DNA of 16,830 nucleotides, from contig DLFY01000075.1 in the NCBI GenBank assembly GCA_002482415.1, forward strand, positions 6,333-23,162. Direction: 5' to 3'. The stretch comes from Phycisphaerales bacterium UBA7708. Its GTDB lineage: Bacteria > Planctomycetota > Phycisphaerae > Sedimentisphaerales > Anaerohalosphaeraceae. This document shows positions 1 to 7,501 of this stretch, one piece after another. The notes beneath the pieces are model-generated. The model did not search any database. It saw only the letters and a program-made list of their open reading frames with translations, and was not told the origin of the DNA. Position 1 is the stretch's first letter. Every line of letters starts with the position of its first letter. Position numbers and translations under genes: made by a program.

Positions 1-2
1 AG

Positions 3-755
3 GAAATCAATCGCCGGATTATCGACCACATCAGCGATTTTAATCTCTGTTATACCGAGCACGCCCGCAGACAGTTGTTAAGCGAAGGCCTTCCGCATCG
101 CCGCATTTACGTTACCGGTTCCCCCATTCGCGAAGTCCTCAATACCCATCTGGATCGCATCAAAGCCTCCAAAGCCATGCAGGAACTGGGCGTCGAAAAG
201 GGCAAATTCTTTTTAGCCAGCATCCATCGCGAGGAAAACGTGGATCGCCGTGAAGGCTTGACATCCCTGATAGATGCCTTCGAAAAACTGGCCGCGGAAT
301 ACAACTGGCCCGTCATTGTCTCAACGCATCCCAGAACCCGCAAGCGCCTGGAAGTGCTCGGCCGGCAGAATATCTCAGAAAAAATTCGATTCATGAAACC
401 CTTTGGTTTTCTGGATTACGTCAATTTGCAAATGAATGCGGCCTGCGTCCTGTCCGACAGCGGCACGATTTGTGAAGAATCCTCCATGCTGAATTTCCCC
501 GCCGTAACCGTGCGGACGGCCATGGAGCGACCCGAGGCCATCGATACCGGCTCAATTATCCTGACTGGCCTGGATACTGATGTGATCGTCCAGTCCGTCC
601 GCGTCCAGATGGCAGATGACATCCGCTCCCGGGGTGTCTGCGTCCCGCAGGACTATCAGATCACCAACACCTCTCAGCGGGTGCTGAACATTATCCTTGG
701 TACGGCAAAGTTGTCCAATACCTGGCATGGTATAAAATATAACGATTTGGTTTGA
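3..755 (+). CDS. fnlC: UDP-N-acetylglucosamine 2-epimerase family, FnlC/WbjD/Cap5G type (5' end outside window)
   Basis: The reading frame is open from the left edge (base 3), so the N-terminal part of the gene lies outside the window; the visible part is 250 residues. It carries the UDP-HexNAc 2-epimerase C-terminal half. The HREENVD motif replaces the HRRE/N motif of WecB. It is followed by STHPRTRKRLE, KPFGFLDY, LSDSGTICEESS and ERPEAIDTGSIILTGL, a series that matches FnlC/WbjD/Cap5G as I remember them. Those enzymes carry out the last C2-epimerisation that gives UDP-L-FucNAc, in the cytoplasm. The WbuX-type amidotransferase starts 22 nt downstream. FnlA and FnlB equivalents would be expected upstream of the window. 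Codon use is rich in C-ending codons, unlike the next four genes. A WecB-like ManNAc role is the alternative and is less likely given the motifs. Confidence 0.83.
   Translation, partial: EINRRIIDHISDFNLCYTEHARRQLLSEGLPHRRIYVTGSPIREVLNTHLDRIKASKAMQELGVEKGKFFLASIHREENVDRREGLTSLIDAFEKLAAEYNWPVIVSTHPRTRKRLEVLGRQNISEKIRFMKPFGFLDYVNLQMNAACVLSDSGTICEESSMLNFPAVTVRTAMERPEAIDTGSIILTGLDTDVIVQSVRVQMADDIRSRGVCVPQDYQITNTSQRVLNIILGTAKLSNTWHGIKYNDLV
728..736 (+). promoter_or_regulatory. candidate extended -10 promoter inside the 3' end of the epimerase gene
   Basis: TGG followed by TATAAA at 728-736 resembles an extended -10 element (TGnTATAAT, five of six in the hexamer). A weak TTGTCC lies at 711-716, but its spacing is short. 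Transcription from here would start about 35 nt before the amidotransferase ATG, where base composition changes to AT-richer. Sequence match only; AT-rich 3' ends give such hits by chance. Confidence 0.25.
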
Positions 756-777
756 ATCAACATTTAATGGAGGCAAT

Positions 778-1857
778 ATGAGTGAAAACCAAAAAAAATG
801 CAGCCGTTGTGTCATGCCTTCAATTTGTCCGACAATTGCATTTGATGAGAAAGGGGTCTGTAATTACTGCACCAAATGGGATAAGCTCTGGGGGAATTCC
901 GCGGATTATGGGAATGAGGCTGTATTGCGTGCCGTCATGGAAAAAGTGCGAAATAAATCAGGCCAGTATGATTGCCTCAGCGGTCTCAGCGGCGGGAAAG
1001 ATTCCAGTTATGCGATTTATTTGTGTAACAAATACGGATTGAGGCAGCTTGCGGTAACATTTGACAATGGTTTTCTCTCGGACGAGGGACGTCATAACAT
1101 TCAATCTATCGTCAGCCATTTTTCGGTGGGCCATGTGATGATTAATCCCGGCTGGAACTATCTGAAAAAGCTGTATCGCCACAGCCTCCTGACGACGGGA
1201 GAATTCTGCTCTGTATGTAATGTTGGAATCAGGGCTACGCTGTACAGGACGGCGCGTTTGTTTAAAATCAGGACTATTGTTGCGGGTACTTCACCCCGCA
1301 CCGAGGCGGATATCCCGGAAAAATTCTTTACGACGTCAAATGATTATTTTACCAATGTATTCAAAGATGTATTGACTGCACAACAGGCTCGTAACTATAT
1401 GTATATCGGCCAGATTAAACGGGGCGTTTGGCATTTGTCCGGCATATTGCGATGGCTTCAGTTGCCCCGCTATGTCCAATGGAAAGAAGATCAAATCTTA
1501 TCCATATTGTCAAAAGAAACCGGGTGGAAGGGGACTCTTTGGCAGCAGCATACGGACTGTGTTATGAGTGAGGCCAAAGAATATCTGCAGTTCAAACGAT
1601 TTGGATTCCTTGAAAAGGCTGCTAAATTATCTGCCCTCATCCGGGACGGTCAGTTGACTCAGCAGCAGGCCGCAGATGCACTCGAACAGGATCAGAATTT
1701 CCTGATTGAGAAAGAAGATGAAATACGGGATAAGATCGCTTCAACCTTTGAGCTGAGTCGACAGGAGATGGACCAGGCCGTAACAAAAAAACACTGGGAC
1801 TATCTGCCCCGCACGAATGGAATTTATAATACCCTGAAATCTCTGCTCTATAAATAA
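778..1857 (+). CDS. wbuX: N-acetyl sugar amidotransferase (WbuX/WbpG family)
   Basis: This 359-residue protein belongs to the WbuX/WbpG/PseA family, which turns a sugar N-acetyl group into an acetamidino group using ammonia and ATP. Visible marks are the N-terminal cysteine pairs CSRC (C8, C11) and CNYC (C28, C31), the PP-loop ATP site SGGKDS at residues 71-76, and a further CSVC pair (C144, C147). Length is normal for the family. The ATG at 778 has a GGAGG ribosome site four bases upstream. It follows the FnlC-type epimerase directly; in E. coli and Pseudomonas O-antigen loci known to me this pairing makes UDP-L-FucNAm, with HisH- and HisF-like partners supplying ammonia. No such partners are in the window. 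Codon use is AT-richer than in the gene before it. Family call is firm; the sugar substrate is inferred from context. Confidence 0.88.
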   Translation: MSENQKKCSRCVMPSICPTIAFDEKGVCNYCTKWDKLWGNSADYGNEAVLRAVMEKVRNKSGQYDCLSGLSGGKDSSYAIYLCNKYGLRQLAVTFDNGFLSDEGRHNIQSIVSHFSVGHVMINPGWNYLKKLYRHSLLTTGEFCSVCNVGIRATLYRTARLFKIRTIVAGTSPRTEADIPEKFFTTSNDYFTNVFKDVLTAQQARNYMYIGQIKRGVWHLSGILRWLQLPRYVQWKEDQILSILSKETGWKGTLWQQHTDCVMSEAKEYLQFKRFGFLEKAAKLSALIRDGQLTQQQAADALEQDQNFLIEKEDEIRDKIASTFELSRQEMDQAVTKKHWDYLPRTNGIYNTLKSLLYK

Positions 1858-1936
1858 GATGGGAAGTTCTGAAAAAACAGAACAATATGCACATTGTATT
1901 GATTATTTGCACAATGGCGGAATTATCAGGCGACGC

Positions 1937-3073
1937 ATGGTTAAAAGCAAGTACAACCTGATGTTTGTTACGGCGTCGCTTCAAATCGGAGGGCTTGAAA
2001 CATATCTGGTCAATGTGCTCAAGGTGCTGGATCGCAGTATTTTTTCTCCATTGGTCGTTTATAACGGCCTGGGGCGTGACGATTATCTGCCTGTTCTTCA
2101 TGATATGGCAATTCCGGTGCATAAAATTCCGAATTCTCCTTGGCAGGTTGATTATTATTCTAAAGTAAAGAAAATAATCAGAGAATACAGCGTTGATATC
2201 GTGTGTGATTTTCGGGATGATTTTTGCGCCCCAACCCTGATAGCGGCAGGTCTGGCCGGCGTCAAAAGCCGCGTCGCAATGTATCGCAGTTCAAGGACTT
2301 GTTTTAAGCCGACTTGGATCAAAAATGCTTATGCCTCGATCATGCACACACTGGTTTCACTGACGGCCACACGCATGATCGGCAATACATCCAAAGTACT
2401 TGCCAATTATTATGGCGACTGGAAGTCAAATAAAAAATGTGCTGTGGTTCACAATGGCGTTCCAATCGATGAGTATCTTGCAAAAAAAGATAAAACACGA
2501 GTACGAACAGAACTGGGTATCCCTGAAAATGCCTTTGTTATTGGACACGTCGGCAGATTTCATGAATCCAAAAATCATGACACGCTCATCAAAGTATTTT
2601 CAAAAGTAAAGCAGCAATGTCAATCAGCTCATCTGCTCCTGGTGGGTGACGGGGCACTGCGGCCTCAGATAGAAGCCTGTATCAATGAAAATGCAGTTGG
2701 GGCGAATACAATCATCACCGGGCTGCGCACGGATATTGCCCGGCTGCATGCTGCCATGGATGTATTTGCATACCCGTCGCTGTATGAAGGAATGCCCACG
2801 GCGTTTGTGGAAGCCATGATATCGGGCCTGCCGTTTGTCGCATCAAATATCGAAGAGATCACAGAGATTGTTCCGCCTGAATTGCAGGGGCAGCTTTTGA
2901 ATCCTTATGACGTCAATATGATGGCCGAAGCGATAATGAAATTGAATCAACAGGCTGATCAGAGAATAAACTGCGGTGCCATCGCACAGCGATGGTCCAT
3001 GGACAGATTCAGTATTGAAAAATCCGTTCAACAGCTTTGCGGCCATTTATTAGTGCCCTTTAAAGAGCGTTAG
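1937..3073 (+). CDS. glycosyltransferase family 4 (GT-B fold)
   Basis: From the ATG at 1937 the product has 378 residues and begins MVKSKYNLMFVTASLQIGG, the usual first beta strand and glycine loop of a GT4 enzyme. C-terminal domain marks are VVHNGVPIDEY, GHVGRFHESKNHDT, LLLVGDGALRPQIE and the EX7E pair (E284 and E292 in YEGMPTAFVEA), which binds the nucleotide-sugar. It should act at the inner face of the membrane on a lipid-linked oligosaccharide. The frame stays open up to an ATG at 1859, two bases after the amidotransferase stop, but those 26 residues do not resemble a GT4 N-terminus, so I prefer 1937. Neither start has a good ribosome site. The block is AT-rich like its neighbours. Donor and linkage cannot be read from the sequence. 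Confidence 0.88.
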   Translation: MVKSKYNLMFVTASLQIGGLETYLVNVLKVLDRSIFSPLVVYNGLGRDDYLPVLHDMAIPVHKIPNSPWQVDYYSKVKKIIREYSVDIVCDFRDDFCAPTLIAAGLAGVKSRVAMYRSSRTCFKPTWIKNAYASIMHTLVSLTATRMIGNTSKVLANYYGDWKSNKKCAVVHNGVPIDEYLAKKDKTRVRTELGIPENAFVIGHVGRFHESKNHDTLIKVFSKVKQQCQSAHLLLVGDGALRPQIEACINENAVGANTIITGLRTDIARLHAAMDVFAYPSLYEGMPTAFVEAMISGLPFVASNIEEITEIVPPELQGQLLNPYDVNMMAEAIMKLNQQADQRINCGAIAQRWSMDRFSIEKSVQQLCGHLLVPFKER

Positions 3074-3086
3074 ATCGCAGCCAGCA

Positions 3087-4265
3087 ATGATACTCCTGAC
3101 GACCCACGAAGCCCATTACTTAAAATTTCAGGATGGATATTATGATCCGGCCAATTATACCGTGGGTGGGTATTTTGACGACATGCTGGCGGTGTTCGAT
3201 CATGTTATATTTGTCGGCCGCTGCAAAGAGGTGAATGATAAACCGGACTGTATGCGTGTTGACAATGAGCGGGTCACGTTTTATCCGATTCGGGATTTCT
3301 GCGGTTATACGGGATTCCTGTCCCATAGCCTGGCATTCTGGGGATGCAGAAAACTCGTTGCAAAGGCAGACCGGTACTGGCTTCAGGGACCTGGATTTGT
3401 CGCGTCCATGATGGCTTTTTGGCTGCGGAAAGCGGACATTCCGTATTATGTTCACATTGTGGGTGATCCCGAAGATGTGGCAAAGGCAAAAACATGGCAT
3501 TGGCCGCGTTTTCTTTCTTGTGCTGTATCACAACATTATAAAAAGAGATTCCAGAAACTGGTTCGATGCAGCAGGGGAGCCTTATCCGTAACCGAACTCT
3601 ATCTTAAAAATAAATATCCATCAGGAATATCAAAAAATGATCAGGGTGTCTCCGATGTAAGGCTCCCGGAAGAAATATTCAAAGAACGCAGCAGAGATTT
3701 TGAACAGCGTCCTATTCGGTTAATTATTGTTGGAGCCCTGCTTCAATATAAAGGCCATGATATCCTGTTAAAGGCGCTTTCCAAAATTAATTCCCAATGT
3801 GTATGGCGGCTGGATATTGTTGGGGATGGAAGTTGTCGCCCGGCACTTGAAAAATGTGCAAAGAATCTTGGAATATCCGAAAAGGTTGACTTTTGCGGTC
3901 GACTCAAGTGGGGAAAGAATTTATTTGACAAGCTTGAACAAGCGGATTTGTTCATCCTCAGCAGCTTAACTGAAGGCATGCCAAGAGTTGTGCTGGAAGC
4001 GATGGCCAAATCACTGCCGGTCATTGCGGCAGATGTAGGCGGGATCAGTGAAGTGTTGCCTTCCGATGTTCTATTCAAGGCGGGGGATGTGGATGGACTG
4101 GCCAAGGTGATATCCAAAACCTGGAATCATCCGGCAAGGCTCAAAGAATTAAGTCAGATGAATTACAAGCGGGTACAGGATTTCAGGCAAGTTCACTTGA
4201 GCCGAATACGGAGGCAGTGGCTCCAGAGAATGCGCAATGGCTGGCAGCCGGACTCTGAATGCTAA
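3087..4265 (+). CDS. glycosyltransferase family 4
   Basis: This 392-residue protein has a divergent N-terminal acceptor domain (start MILLTTHEAHYLKFQDGYYD) and a clear GT4 C-terminal domain. RLIIVGALLQYKGHDILLKA starts the second Rossmann domain, RLDIVGDGSCRPALE follows, and the EX7E motif is E296 and E304 in TEGMPRVVLEA. IAADVGGISEVLP is the usual loop after it. The ATG at 3087 lies 13 bases after the previous stop with no clear ribosome site, so translation may depend on coupling within the operon. It would add one residue to the lipid-linked glycan from a nucleotide-sugar; the sugar is unknown. The 3' end overlaps the longest possible frame of the next glycosyltransferase. Confidence 0.88.
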   Translation: MILLTTHEAHYLKFQDGYYDPANYTVGGYFDDMLAVFDHVIFVGRCKEVNDKPDCMRVDNERVTFYPIRDFCGYTGFLSHSLAFWGCRKLVAKADRYWLQGPGFVASMMAFWLRKADIPYYVHIVGDPEDVAKAKTWHWPRFLSCAVSQHYKKRFQKLVRCSRGALSVTELYLKNKYPSGISKNDQGVSDVRLPEEIFKERSRDFEQRPIRLIIVGALLQYKGHDILLKALSKINSQCVWRLDIVGDGSCRPALEKCAKNLGISEKVDFCGRLKWGKNLFDKLEQADLFILSSLTEGMPRVVLEAMAKSLPVIAADVGGISEVLPSDVLFKAGDVDGLAKVISKTWNHPARLKELSQMNYKRVQDFRQVHLSRIRRQWLQRMRNGWQPDSEC

Positions 4266-4305
4266 ACAATCGATAGGGCATATTGGGGGGACAAAACACA
4301 AAAAT

Positions 4306-5469
4306 ATGCGGATATTGCTGACTGCATCGATGCCGGAAACGCTCAAAGTCTTCTATCTGCCTTTGATTGAACGGCTTGTTAGCGAAAATATCCGGGTCAC
4401 AGTGGCCTCTGCTGAAAGGCCGGCGCTGCTGGAATTTGAAGAAAAACATGGATGCCAAATCCTGCCGCTGAATTATCATCGCACCATCGCCCCGGGATCG
4501 GATATGCGAATCATAATGTCCCTGGTTAAACATTTGCGGGCCAATACGTATGATATCGTGCATGCCCATACCCCCAAGGCGGGTTATATCGGGATGCTGG
4601 CAGCGGCTTTGGCAGGCGTAAAATGTCGGGTTTATACCTGTCATGGCCTGGCGTATGAAACAGAAACAGGATTCAAGCGCCGATTGCTCAAATGTGTGGA
4701 GCGGTTATCCTGTACGCTGGCTCATCATGTTCTGGTTGTCAGCCCCAGTCTCCAGGCGAAGATGTTGCAGGATAATCTCTGCCGAAAAAACAAAATGCAG
4801 ATTCTGGGTGATGGAACCGCCTGTGGCGTGGACCTCAAACGGTTTTCACTGACTTCGGAAAATCCGGGCCGATCCGAAGCCCTCCGCCGCAGCATGGGTT
4901 TTTCCACCGGAAATAAAGTCATTGGTTTTATCGGGCGTCTCGTACCCGATAAAGGCATCCATATTTTAGTAGAGTCTTTTTTGACACTGTATAATCAGGA
5001 TTCCTCCATTCGTCTGCTGATCATCGGGGCAATGGAACCGCATCGCGGAAATCTGACTCCGTCCATGCTCCAAACGATACAGCAACACCCCGGGATTACC
5101 CGTCTTGATTTTACTGATCAGATTGAGGCATATTATCCCCTGATGGATGTATTCGTGCTGCCAACCCGACGGGAAGGATTTCCTTATACTGTCCTCGAGG
5201 CCGCAGCGATGGAGGTTCCCTCCATCGCCACCCGGGTAACCGGATGTGTGGATGCCGTGATAGATCATCAGACGGGGATATTGATCCCCCCGGAATCTTC
5301 TTCTGATTTAACAAAGGCCATTCACACGCTGTTGTGTGATAAATCGCTCGCTCAATCCATGGGCCGACAGGCTAAAGACAGGGTAGTAAAGCATTTTTCG
5401 TCTCAGAGACTCACGGATCTGCACCTGACCCTTTATCAGGAAATAGCGGCTCAAACAATTACAAACTGA
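4306..5469 (+). CDS. glycosyltransferase family 4 (PglA-like subgroup)
   Basis: From ATG 4306 the product is 387 residues, starting MRILLTASMPETLKVFYLPL. It has HAHTPKAGYIGMLAA and TCHGLAYETETG in the acceptor domain, GFIGRLVPDKGIHIL in the donor domain, and EX7E (E290 and E298 in REGFPYTVLEAAA) followed by VTGCVDAVIDHQTGILIPPE. The GC-DAV loop and the HTPKAG motif are typical of enzymes that add HexNAc next to a first amino sugar (PglA-like); this is a resemblance from memory. The frame is open to ATG 4237, overlapping the previous gene by 29 bases, but the extra residues look random. A G-run at 4285-4290 is too far away to be a good ribosome site. Base composition is AT-richer than the next gene. 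Confidence 0.88.
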   Translation: MRILLTASMPETLKVFYLPLIERLVSENIRVTVASAERPALLEFEEKHGCQILPLNYHRTIAPGSDMRIIMSLVKHLRANTYDIVHAHTPKAGYIGMLAAALAGVKCRVYTCHGLAYETETGFKRRLLKCVERLSCTLAHHVLVVSPSLQAKMLQDNLCRKNKMQILGDGTACGVDLKRFSLTSENPGRSEALRRSMGFSTGNKVIGFIGRLVPDKGIHILVESFLTLYNQDSSIRLLIIGAMEPHRGNLTPSMLQTIQQHPGITRLDFTDQIEAYYPLMDVFVLPTRREGFPYTVLEAAAMEVPSIATRVTGCVDAVIDHQTGILIPPESSSDLTKAIHTLLCDKSLAQSMGRQAKDRVVKHFSSQRLTDLHLTLYQEIAAQTITN

Positions 5470-5492
5470 AAACTGACTTTCAGGATAAAACA

Positions 5493-6542
5493 ATGTCAAA
5501 ACCTAAATCCAAATTTCCCTTCTGGCTGTTTGCCGTATTACTGGTCGTAGTCTCGATGATACCCATTATCAGCAATCGCCTTTCTCCGGCCAAGGCCAGT
5601 CTGGTTGTCAGGGACAACACCGGCTCCAGCAATCTCCTGTCTCAGGGCCCCAATCTGGTCGCGGTATTTTCCAACGGAACAGTCGCCGCCTGGGGGTGGG
5701 CCAATCCCGACCAGCCCCTCTGGCAGTGCTCCGCCGGCACCGACCGTCTGGTGTTGCTGAATGAAACCACCTTAGCCGGCGTGACCAAAACCGGCCGCAA
5801 GCAATTTATCACTGTCGATGCCAAACAGGATACAAAAACCTCTGAAATTCCCGTCGGCTGGGAAGACCAGTCCCTCTGGCCCATCCAGTCCCCCAATGGT
5901 GAGAAACTTGCTCTCGCCCGTGTCAATCCCGACAAGGATGGCCGTACGCTTTACGAATTCATGACGCTGGACCCGGCTCAGAAAGCCCCCGGCCTGCCGG
6001 TCTCATTGGATGTCCCGACGATGGAAAAGCGATTTGTTGACTATGCCCTGTCCAATGACCACAAACTTCTCGCTGTCGGTAATAGTGCCAAACAGGGCTT
6101 TCTTGTCCTGATTGACCTGACGCAGGGCAAAGTTATTCTCGAAAAACAAGTTCCGGATACTCAGGAATTTACCTCGGTTGCCTTTACGCCGGATGGGGCT
6201 GCCGCCTACCTGACCAACCGCAACGGCTCTGTGTATCAAATCAATCCTGCTGATGGCGAGATCCAGTCGGTGTATAAAGTGCTCAAGGAAGGCCAGCGAA
6301 ATCCCGTTACCAATGAAACCTCCTCGCAGAACATCACCATCAGCGCCGATGGCCGTTACGTTGCCGCCGTGGTAATCAACTGGGTCTATGTCTGGGAGAT
6401 TCAAACCGGCAATGTCGTTTTCAAATACCGTCCCGACCATAAACTCACCGGGGCTATAGCCTTGTCGCAGGATGGTTCTCTGCTGGCCACCTCTGATATC
6501 CGTGCCAGCGGCACAATCCAAATCTGGCAGGTCAAAAAATAA
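5493..6542 (+). CDS. membrane-anchored WD40/beta-propeller protein
   Basis: This 349-residue protein has a short basic N-terminus (MSKPKSK), one hydrophobic segment at about residues 8-26 (FPFWLFAVLLVVVSMIPII) and no clear cleavage site, so it is probably anchored with the rest outside the cytoplasm. The remainder holds WD40-like blades: VAFTPDGAAAYLTN followed by VYQINPADGEI, ITISADGRYVAAVV followed by VYVWEIQTGNVV, and IALSQDGSLLATSD followed by IQIWQVKK. Around five to seven blades would fit the length. Start ATG 5493 has AGGA seven bases upstream and lies 23 bases after the previous stop, so it may be in the same operon. From here codon use returns to C-ending codons. No enzyme motif is seen; a scaffold or binding role in polymer assembly is only a guess. 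Confidence 0.75.
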   Translation: MSKPKSKFPFWLFAVLLVVVSMIPIISNRLSPAKASLVVRDNTGSSNLLSQGPNLVAVFSNGTVAAWGWANPDQPLWQCSAGTDRLVLLNETTLAGVTKTGRKQFITVDAKQDTKTSEIPVGWEDQSLWPIQSPNGEKLALARVNPDKDGRTLYEFMTLDPAQKAPGLPVSLDVPTMEKRFVDYALSNDHKLLAVGNSAKQGFLVLIDLTQGKVILEKQVPDTQEFTSVAFTPDGAAAYLTNRNGSVYQINPADGEIQSVYKVLKEGQRNPVTNETSSQNITISADGRYVAAVVINWVYVWEIQTGNVVFKYRPDHKLTGAIALSQDGSLLATSDIRASGTIQIWQVKK

Positions 6543-6566
6543 TACGATAAGTGATTAACTCATTTT

Positions 6567-6600
6567 GTCATTCCCGTGAAGGCGTGGGGCGGGAATCCAG
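6567..6600. repeat. GTCATTCCCG...CGGGAATCC palindromic REP-like element, copy 1
   Basis: ATTCCC at 6570-6575 and GGGAAT at 6591-6596 are inverted around a spacer longer than in copy 2 (9853-9878). It begins 25 bases after the WD40 gene stop. It resembles the widespread ATTCCC...GGGAAT repeats (dRS3 of Neisseria and look-alikes in many environmental genomes). It could fold in RNA but no T-tract follows. Confidence 0.7.
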
Positions 6601-6644
6601 GTTTGAAAGTTGACGGTCAATAGTTGAAAACAGGATGATCTCTG

Positions 6645-6668
6645 TTTTCGTGCTTTAAAAAACGAAAA
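6645..6668. repeat. inverted repeat, 7-bp arms
   Basis: TTTTCGT at 6645-6651 and ACGAAAA at 6662-6668 form a perfect 7-bp stem around a 10-nt loop in the spacer before the sugar transferase gene. It may be a hairpin in the leader or a binding site; nothing shows which. No U-run follows on the plus strand. Confidence 0.4.
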
Positions 6669-6682
6669 TCGAAAAAGGATAG

Positions 6683-6786
6683 TTGTAAATCCTGTAGATC
6701 TTGTCAAAAATAACTTAACTCTCTGCGTTCTCTATGAACTCTGTGGCAAAAATAAATTCTAAATTCTCGATTCTAAGTTCTCAATT
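6683..6786 (+). repeat. dispersed intergenic repeat R1 (modules A, B and C)
   Basis: Module A (6683-6713) holds TAAATCCTG-type 9-nt units. Module B (6719-6756) holds three units CTCTGCGTT, CTCTATGAA, CTCTGTGGC and then AAAAATAAATT. Module C (6755-6786) is a run of ATTCTAAATTCTCGATTC-like text. The same order A then B occurs at 7399-7497 and 9943-10014, always pointing into the next gene. Here the repeat runs into the coding frame of the sugar transferase and provides its ATG at 6734. The origin of these repeats is unknown to me. Confidence 0.75.
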
Positions 6787-7387
6787 CGTCAAGCGTCTTA
6801 TCGATTTTCTCGCGGCACTGGCAGCCATCATCCTGCTTGGCCCGCTGATGCTGATTGTCGCTGTGCTGGTTCGCCTGCGTCTGGGCAGCCCCGTCATCTT
6901 CCGCCAGCAGCGTCCCGGCCTCCATGCCCGGCCCTTTACCATGTATAAATTCCGCACCATGATATCTAAAACCCATGATAGTCAGGGCAATATCCTGCCC
7001 GACGACAAACGCCTGACCTCCTTTGGACTGTGGCTCCGCAGTACCAGCCTCGATGAATTGCCTGAATTGTTCAATGTGCTCAAAGGCGACATGTCGCTGG
7101 TAGGTCCCCGGCCGCTGATGACCAAATATCTGGACCGTTACACTCCGCATCAGGCACGCCGCCATGAAGTCAAGCCCGGCATCACCGGCTGGGCTCAGGT
7201 CAACGGCCGCAACAATATCACCTGGGAAGAGAAATTCGATCTGGATGTCTGGTATGTCGATCACGGGTCCCTGAAACTGGATATCATCATTCTTGCCCGT
7301 ACCTTCTGGCAGGTTTTCTCCCGTTCCGATGTCGCCAAAGAAGGCCACGCCACCGTCGATGAATTCATGGGAACCCGAAAGAATTAA
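6734..7387 (+). CDS. sugar-1-phosphate transferase (small PglC-like initiating phosphoglycosyltransferase)
   Basis: A 217-residue monotopic bacterial sugar transferase, the size of PglC. It should transfer a sugar-1-phosphate from a UDP-sugar to polyprenyl phosphate at the cytoplasmic face, starting the repeat unit. In order: RLIDFLAALAAIILLGPLM (re-entrant membrane helix, about residues 21-48), FRQQRPG, YKFRTM, the catalytic Asp-Glu pair in SLDELPELFNVLKGDMSL, VGPRPLM, KPGITGWAQVNGRN and FDLDVWYVDHGS. The start is odd: ATG 6734 lies within dispersed repeat R1, with no ribosome site, and about the first 17 residues are translated repeat. GTG 6743 is the only other nearby start. With an aminotransferase and GNATs in the locus, a di-N-acetylated amino sugar is a reasonable donor, but this is inference. 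Confidence 0.9.
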   Translation: MNSVAKINSKFSILSSQFVKRLIDFLAALAAIILLGPLMLIVAVLVRLRLGSPVIFRQQRPGLHARPFTMYKFRTMISKTHDSQGNILPDDKRLTSFGLWLRSTSLDELPELFNVLKGDMSLVGPRPLMTKYLDRYTPHQARRHEVKPGITGWAQVNGRNNITWEEKFDLDVWYVDHGSLKLDIIILARTFWQVFSRSDVAKEGHATVDEFMGTRKN

Positions 7388-7398
7388 AAATGGAAAAA

Positions 7399-7497
7399 TG
7401 TAAATCCTGTTAATCCTGTCCAAAATAATTAAACTCTAAACATTAAACCCTTAACCCTATTATTAATCTCTCTGTGTTCTCTGTGGCAAAATAAATT
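7399..7497 (+). repeat. dispersed intergenic repeat R2 (modules A and B)
   Basis: Module A (7399-7430) is 32 bases identical to 9943-9974; it begins TGTAAATCCTGTTAATCCTG. An AT-rich stretch with ACATTAAACCCTTAACCC follows. Module B (7468-7497) has two 9-nt units, CTCTGTGTT and CTCTGTGGC, one fewer than in R1 and R3, then AAAATAAATT. The decarboxylase ATG lies 4 bases beyond it. Fills most of the 114-base spacer. Confidence 0.8.
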
Positions 7498-7501
7498 ATC
7501 G

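Noticed and set aside
1859..1936. Upstream extension of the first glycosyltransferase to ATG 1859
   Set aside because: The 26 residues do not resemble a GT4 N-terminus, and there is no ribosome site; ATG 1937 gives the normal start. Not fully excluded.
4237..4305. Upstream extension of the third glycosyltransferase to ATG 4237
   Set aside because: The 23 extra residues look random, overlap the previous gene and precede a normal MRILLTAS start.
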